NCBI GenBank assembly: GCA_963383645.1
Contig: OY726574.1
Coordinates: 53,743,477 to 53,807,476 of the forward strand
Length of the DNA: 64,000 nucleotides
Direction of reading: 5' to 3'
From: Muscardinus avellanarius
Lineage: Eukaryota; Chordata; Mammalia; Rodentia; Gliridae
Shown here: in pieces, positions 59,433 through 64,000 of the stretch
How positions within the stretch are numbered: position 1 is the first letter of the stretch
Layout: every line of letters starts with the position of its first letter
The notes under the pieces: generated by a model
Database searches by the model: none
What the model saw: only the letters and a program-made list of their open reading frames with translations
Told to the model about the DNA's origin: nothing
Program-made: the position numbers and the translations under genes

Positions 59433-59646
59433 TATTTTGTGTGTGGTACTGGGGATGGAACCCAGGGCTTTCTACCTCTGGGCTATACTCCCAGACCTAT
59501 TTTATACTTTATTTGGAAACAGGGTCTCACCAAGTTGCTGAGAGCCTCACTAAGTAGCTGAGGCTGGCTTTGAACCTGTGCAATCCTCCTGTGTCAGCCT
59601 CCCAAGCGCGGGGATTATAGGCGTGCACCACCACGCCTGGCTATAG
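59433..59646 (-). mobile_element. B1-dID-like SINE with target-site duplication
   Basis: GTATTTTAAAACTTT at 59418-59432 recurs at 59647-59661. A plus-strand SINE starts immediately after, at about 59664. Confidence 0.92.
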
Positions 59647-60362
59647 GTATTTTAAAACTTTTTGCTGGGCGTGGTGGCACACACTTGTAATCCCAGTATT
59701 TGGGCGTCTGAGACCAGAAGATCATGGTTCGTGGACAGCCTCAGCTACTTAGGCTCTTTGCAACTCAGTGAGACCCTGTCTCAAAATACAGAATAAAAAA
59801 TAGGGCTGGGGGTGTAGCTCAGAGGTAGAATGCCCTGGGCTCCATCCCCAGTACCACAATAAAAACAAAACAGTTTTTTGACAGCATACAATGGGTACAT
59901 ATTATTTCATTGGATGTATACTGTTTCATTGGATGCATGTACATAGCTTACTTTAAGGTAGAAATACTAAAATTAAGGGCTGTTTGCAAGGCAAGCTCTG
60001 GAAAAATCATAAGACCAATGGTAGGCTGGATGTGGTAGTGTGGGCCTGTAATCCCAGTACATAGGAAGCTGGGAGAAGAGGATTGAAGGTTTGAGGCCAA
60101 CTTCAGCAGTTTAGCAAGACCGCCACAACTTAGCGAGACCGTGTTTCAAAATAAAAAAGGTTGGTTGTGTAGCTGAGGTAGAATGCTCCTGGGTTCAATT
60201 CCTAGTACCAAAAAAAAAAAAAAAAAAAGAAAAAGAAAAGAAAGAGAAATAGAGAAAAAACTAATCGTAGTACTGTGGAACATTATATTTGACTGCTTAG
60301 AATTGAGTGGATGATTATACCTTTGTTTTTTGAAACATTTTAAAAGTATTTTTTTCTTTTAG

Positions 60363-60465
60363 GTGCTGTATAATGTGTTAAGAGCAGGCTATAAGGAATG
60401 GTTTTATCAGATTTTCATGAGTTATGGTGGCTGAAACATCAGTTCTATCTTGTGGGAAAAGAACT
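60363..60465 (+). other. ESCO1: Candidate ESCO1 5' UTR exon 3 (103 bp), start of a spliced upstream ORF
   Basis: Bounded by TTTTTTCTTTTAG and AGAACT|GTAAGT, both strong sites. It carries ATG at 60424-60426 with G at -3 and G at +4. The frame stays open through the splice into the next exon at 61361 and on to TGA at 61616-61618, giving a 99-codon upstream ORF. Confidence 0.6.
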
Positions 60466-61618
60466 GTAAGTAAATCTCAAGGAATAAATAGATTTTCTAT
60501 TATTCTGTTCGTATATAAGACATTATTTTTTTCTATGGTACCGGGGATTGAACCCAGGGGCGTTCTAACTCTGAGCTACATCCCCAGTCCTTTTAATTTT
60601 TTATTTTGAAACAGGATTTTGCTTTGTTAGCAAGCTCACGCTCAGTTTTTGAGTCTGGCCTTGAACCTGTGATCCTCCCATCTTAGCCTCTCAAGTATTG
60701 GGATTAACAGGCACACGTCACTGCACCTGGCTTATTTTTTATTTAATTCTTTTGGTACTGGAGATTGAACCCATGAACATTCTACCTCTGAGCTACATCG
60801 CCTAGCCCAGTTTTGTGATTTTTTTTTTTTTTTTTTTTGGTGGTATTGGGGGTGAAACCCAGGGGCCTTCTACCTCCAGGCTATACTCCCAGACCTATTT
60901 TATATTTTATTTGGAAACAGGGTCTCACTAAGTTGCTGAGAGCCTCACTGAGTAGCTGAGGCTGGCTTTGAACCTGTGTGATCCTCCTGTCTCAGCCTCC
61001 CAAGCACGGGGGATTACAAGCATGTGCCACCACGCCCAGTTTTATTTGTTTTGAAACAGGGTCTCACTGAATTGCAAAGGGCCTAAGAAGCTGAGGCTGT
61101 CCTTGAACTGTGATCCTCCTGTCCCAGCCTCCCAAGTGCCGGGATTATAGGCATGTGCCACCACATCTTGCAATATATGTTAAGTTATTGGTTGTATAAA
61201 CATATTTGGAATACTTTATTTTAGTTTTAGATATACAAACTAAATATTTCAAAAGGAAAACTTAGATTTTACTTAAATCAGTGTTATTTCTCTGTAGTAT
61301 TAGTATTGCCCTATTTTTTTGTATTGTACAAAATTTAATTTTTATTTTTAAATTTTTCAGAAATGGCAGCACAAAAGGAAATCTATACTGATAGAGTATT
61401 TGATTAAACAAAGGAGTTTATGTAAGAACTGCCAGCCAACAGACTCTGCAGACAAGGAAAGAAACGTGTTAGCTATAAGACATGTTTCACATGAATCAAA
61501 GTCCAGTAACTGCAGACTTCAGAAGAAAAAAAATTTCAAAAAGTTTTTCAAAACAGATAGATTAGTGATAACTAACACCTCCAGTAATAAGGCTGGGCCT
61601 GAAGCTAAAATTAATTGA
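60424..61618 (+). CDS. Putative spliced upstream ORF in the ESCO1 leader (99 codons)
   Basis: If exon 60363-60465 joins 61361, ATG 60424 opens a frame of 99 codons: 14 from the first exon (MVAETSVLSCGKRT) and 85 from the second, ending KAGPEAKIN and TGA. The peptide is lysine/arginine-rich with four cysteines and no recognised domain. It lies in the same frame as ESCO1 but ends 330 bases before its start. It may be a regulatory upstream ORF, a microprotein, or chance. It relies on the splice prediction; I do not recognise it. Confidence 0.35.
60466..61360. repeat. ESCO1 intron 3
   Basis: Minus-strand SINEs lie at about 60535-60735, 60740-60820 (interrupted), 60838-61040 and 61040-61170. AT-rich unique sequence follows to the acceptor at 61360. 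Confidence 0.8.
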
Positions 61619-61948
61619 AAAATTAACAAGCAGATTGAATGTGAATTAAATTTTTCCCACTATAAACCTTAAATAATTAGAATTAAATTTTCTTCAAATT
61701 CTCATCGCCTTGTCCAACGTAAAGCCAGTGTCTTTCAGCGTTCATGCCAGCTTTTCTGTGTCCTGGGAATGACAGAAACCTTACTTGAAGCAAACTAGTG
61801 TTTTTGTTGAAAATGCACATCAACATCAGCTAAAGTTGATTTTAAAGACCTGCACCTTATTTATAATACTAGTTATTCAGCATTTCCATCTGCCAGGACA
61901 CACAATTTTCTCAAAAAGTATTTACAAAAAGGAAGATACTACTCAGGA
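61361..61948 (+). other. ESCO1: ESCO1 5' UTR portion of the first coding exon
   Basis: After the acceptor AATTTTTCAG, 588 bases of unique, SINE-free sequence precede the start codon. Long leaders are common for ESCO genes. The first 258 bases are open in the frame set by the upstream exon. An additional short frame opens at ATG 61363 and closes after 14 codons. The rest has stops in all plus frames. Confidence 0.7.
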
Positions 61949-63481
61949 ATGATGTCCATTCAGGAGAAATCAAAGGAAAATTCCTCCAACATTATTCAAG
62001 AAAATGAAGATAAGAATTTAGAAGTAGAAACTCAAGGTTCGCAAAACAGTTTAGTAAAAAAATTGGGTCCAAAGGATGCTGTACAGCCACAGGTCAAATC
62101 GTGCATTGAAGATCATCCTGAATTGGGAGCACGCATGAGCACACGGTCAGCAAAGGCAGCTGCCAATGACAAAATAGCTACCAAACCCATTAATAAAAGT
62201 TCAGGAACTGTGAAGGGACAGTCACAACAAGAATTTACCAAAAAAAAGTCATGTCAGAAAAAATTAGTGCATGAGACTCCTAGGGCAAATGAGCAACTTA
62301 CCCGGAGATCACAAAGGCTACAGCAGTTAACAGAGTGCTCGACAAGGTCTTTGCGCAGTAGAGAAATTCAGAGTCAGGTTCAAGCAGTTAAACAGAGCTT
62401 GCCACCAACAAGAAAAGAGCAGTGTAATAATACCCAAAATAAATCTAATAAAGTTAAAACAAGCCAAAAGCATGTGAAGAGAAAAGTACTGGAAAGAAAG
62501 TCTGATAGTAAAGAGGATGTAACAGTCTTCGGTGAAGTGGTAAATTCTCCAAAAGGAAAAAAACGGAAAGTAGAGCATCAGACAGCTCTTTCTTGTAGTT
62601 CTCAGTTCATACAAGGTTCTGAAAAGTGTCTTCAGAAGAGTACTAGAAAAAAAGAAACAAAACCAGTGCCTGTAACCTCTGAAACAAAAGGATCAAAAGT
62701 GGCTAACTCTGTGGTCTCTAAAAACAGCAAGACAAAGAAGTCAGTTCGCACACCAGTGACTCCTAGCACAAACCCCCCCAAAAGTCCACAGCCATCAGTG
62801 CCTGAACAAAGTGTAGATAGCGACTTGGAGCAAGCAGGAAAGAGCAAGCGAGGAAGTATTCTCCAGCTCTGTGAAGAAATTGCGGGTGAAATTGAGTCGG
62901 ATACCGTTGAAGTAAAGAAGGAGTCTTCACAAATGGAAGTCGTCAAGGAGGAGAAGCCTACAGAAATAAAATCGGAAGAGCCGGAGGCTGAACAGCGCGC
63001 GCTCAGTCAGAAGGAGACAAATCAGGAAGTGCAGTGTAGCCGCTTCTTCCCCAGTAGAAAAACAAAGCCCGTGAAGTGTATTCTGAACGGACTGAACAGC
63101 TCAGCTAAGAAGAACTCCAATTGGACTAAAATCAAACTCTCAAAATTCAACTCTGTTCAGCAAAATAAGTTGGACTCTCAAGTTTCCCCTAAATTGGGCT
63201 TATTACAAACCAGTTTATCACTACCCGTTTTAGAAACGCATCATGTCGTTACTCAAAGTACGGTTTTAGGGACAAAACCACATGATAAAAATAGAACTTG
63301 TGGAGATGAACCAATGAAAGAAATTAAATCAGAAGAAGCGAAAATTAATGATATTACAGGTGAAATGATTAAAACCAAACAAAGTGCTTCTGAAAATTGT
63401 CATTTGGATAATCAGATAAAATCTCCCGACACACCATTGGACGGTCAGATGAAGCATCCTTTTGAATCAACGCCAGATAAG
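61949..63481 (+). CDS. ESCO1: ESCO1, N-acetyltransferase ESCO1 N-terminal half (first 511 codons, 3' part outside window)
   Basis: One exon holds the start ATG and 511 codons, ending GATAAG|GTAATC in phase 0. The product starts MMSIQEKSKENSS and matches the N-terminal region of mammalian ESCO1. ESCO1 acetylates SMC3 on cohesin in the nucleus through the whole cell cycle and works with PDS5 and CTCF-bound cohesin. Visible parts: basic, low-complexity segments; an SV40-like nuclear signal PKGKKRKV at 201-208; conserved KSKRGSILQLCEEIAGEIES at 298-317; and the conserved basic block from SRFFPSRKTKPVKCILNG to WTKIKLSKF at 364-400, within the part that carries cohesin/PDS5-binding boxes (from memory). 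The zinc finger and acetyltransferase domain are encoded past 64000. The start is chosen from identity with the known N-terminus. Confidence 0.97.
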
Positions 63482-64000
63482 GTAATCAGTTGTCAGTATG
63501 TACACTAGAGGTGCCCGGATATGTTTTTTAGTGAGAAATAAGTGTTTATAACACATTTTAGCTTAAGAATTAAGTCATAAAATTACCCCCATCTTGTAGT
63601 AATAGAACTTTGTGATTCCTTTAGATGTTTTTAGATGTTTATGTGGGTATGTTTTGTTTTTTAATTTTCATGCTTCTATTTATTTATTTTTGTGGTACTG
63701 AGGATTGAACCCGGGGTACTCTACCTCTGCGCTACACGCTCAGCTATATTTTATTTTTATTTTGAAACAGGATCTTGCTAGTTTGATGAGCCTCACAACT
63801 TACTGAAGCTGTCCTTCAGCCTGTGATCCTCCTGTCTCAGCCTCCCAAGTACTGGGACTATGGGCACCATGCCTAGGTTTCATTTATATTTTATGTGACA
63901 CGATACCTTTTGAATTTCATGAACCGAGGGATGTTTTACCTCCAAGCTACCCTCTCAGTTTTGTTTTTACTTTTAAATTTTGAAACAGTTTTGCAGCTGG
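63482..64000. repeat. Start of the next ESCO1 intron
   Basis: Unique AT-rich sequence to about 63670, then minus-strand SINE sequence at about 63685-63870 and a second, worn one at about 63905-64000. No exon is seen. Confidence 0.8.

Larger units (their letters stand above)
53297..60362. repeat. ESCO1 intron 2, SINE-dense
   Basis: Mostly SINEs, chiefly minus-oriented, for example 53525-53820, 54060-54190, 54280-55075, 56430-56625, 56850-57060, 57290-57910, 58650-59260, 59433-59646; plus copies at 55350-55560, 55676-55830, 55967-56165, 58275-58440, 59664-59860 and 60020-60210. Unique parts: 55080-55330, 57935-58260, 58490-58630, 59880-60010. Simple repeats at 56224-56266 and 57191-57233. Confidence 0.8.

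Noticed and set aside
62632..62946. 104-codon minus-strand frame inside the ESCO1 coding exon
   Set aside because: Antisense shadow of the ESCO1 frame with no start or splice support.
1..64000. Dozens of tRNA-like A-box/B-box sequences considered as tRNA genes
   Set aside because: They are the ID-derived tails of SINEs; most lack the middle of a tRNA and cannot fold into a cloverleaf.

Overview
This is a mammalian nuclear window. It has GT-AG introns, CpG-island promoters, AATAAA poly(A) sites, and more than half of its length looks like short interspersed repeats. Almost every gap is filled by one composite SINE: a 7SL-derived B1-like head joined to a tRNA/ID-like tail that lacks its middle (B1-dID structure). 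This points to a rodent of the squirrel/dormouse/mountain-beaver side of the order. The tail consensus differs from the squirrel one I know, so I do not name a species.

Three protein genes are recognised, in the same neighbour order as human 18q11.2 but inverted. (1) ABHD3, plus strand: the last five coding exons (12075-12187, 17539-17712, 20810-20858, 20937-21102, 26520-26749) and a 3' UTR to about 27360; earlier exons lie before the window. (2) SNRPD1 (SmD1), minus strand: a complete four-exon gene of 119 codons (39945-39958, 34396-34472, 32156-32347, 31128-31204) with a CpG-island promoter near 40.0 kb. (3) ESCO1, plus strand: CpG-island promoter near 49.3 kb, two candidate 5' UTR exons (53227-53296, 60363-60465), then a large exon holding a long 5' UTR and the first 511 codons (61949-63481); the acetyltransferase half lies beyond the window.

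Layout: 1-12 kb, ABHD3 intron packed with SINEs, with an ERV-like solo LTR, an LTR-like segment, a GTT/GCT triplet tract and a 44-bp minisatellite of about 16 copies; 12-27 kb, ABHD3 3' half; 27-31 kb, convergent 3' ends of ABHD3 and SNRPD1; 31-40 kb, SNRPD1; 40-49 kb, gap between the divergent SNRPD1 and ESCO1 promoters, holding a young 2.9-kb non-autonomous endogenous retrovirus with two 323-bp LTRs and a 38-bp tandem array; 49-64 kb, ESCO1 5' part.

The genes are not a pathway. ABHD3 is a phospholipid hydrolase, SNRPD1 a spliceosome core protein and ESCO1 a cohesin acetyltransferase. The observations most worth checking are the retroviral element with its array of YY1-like motifs between two housekeeping promoters, a spliced 99-codon upstream ORF in the ESCO1 leader, a strong CTCF-like motif at the ESCO1 promoter, and an ABHD3 C-terminal extension. 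No mobile defence system, CRISPR array or prokaryotic-type operon is present.
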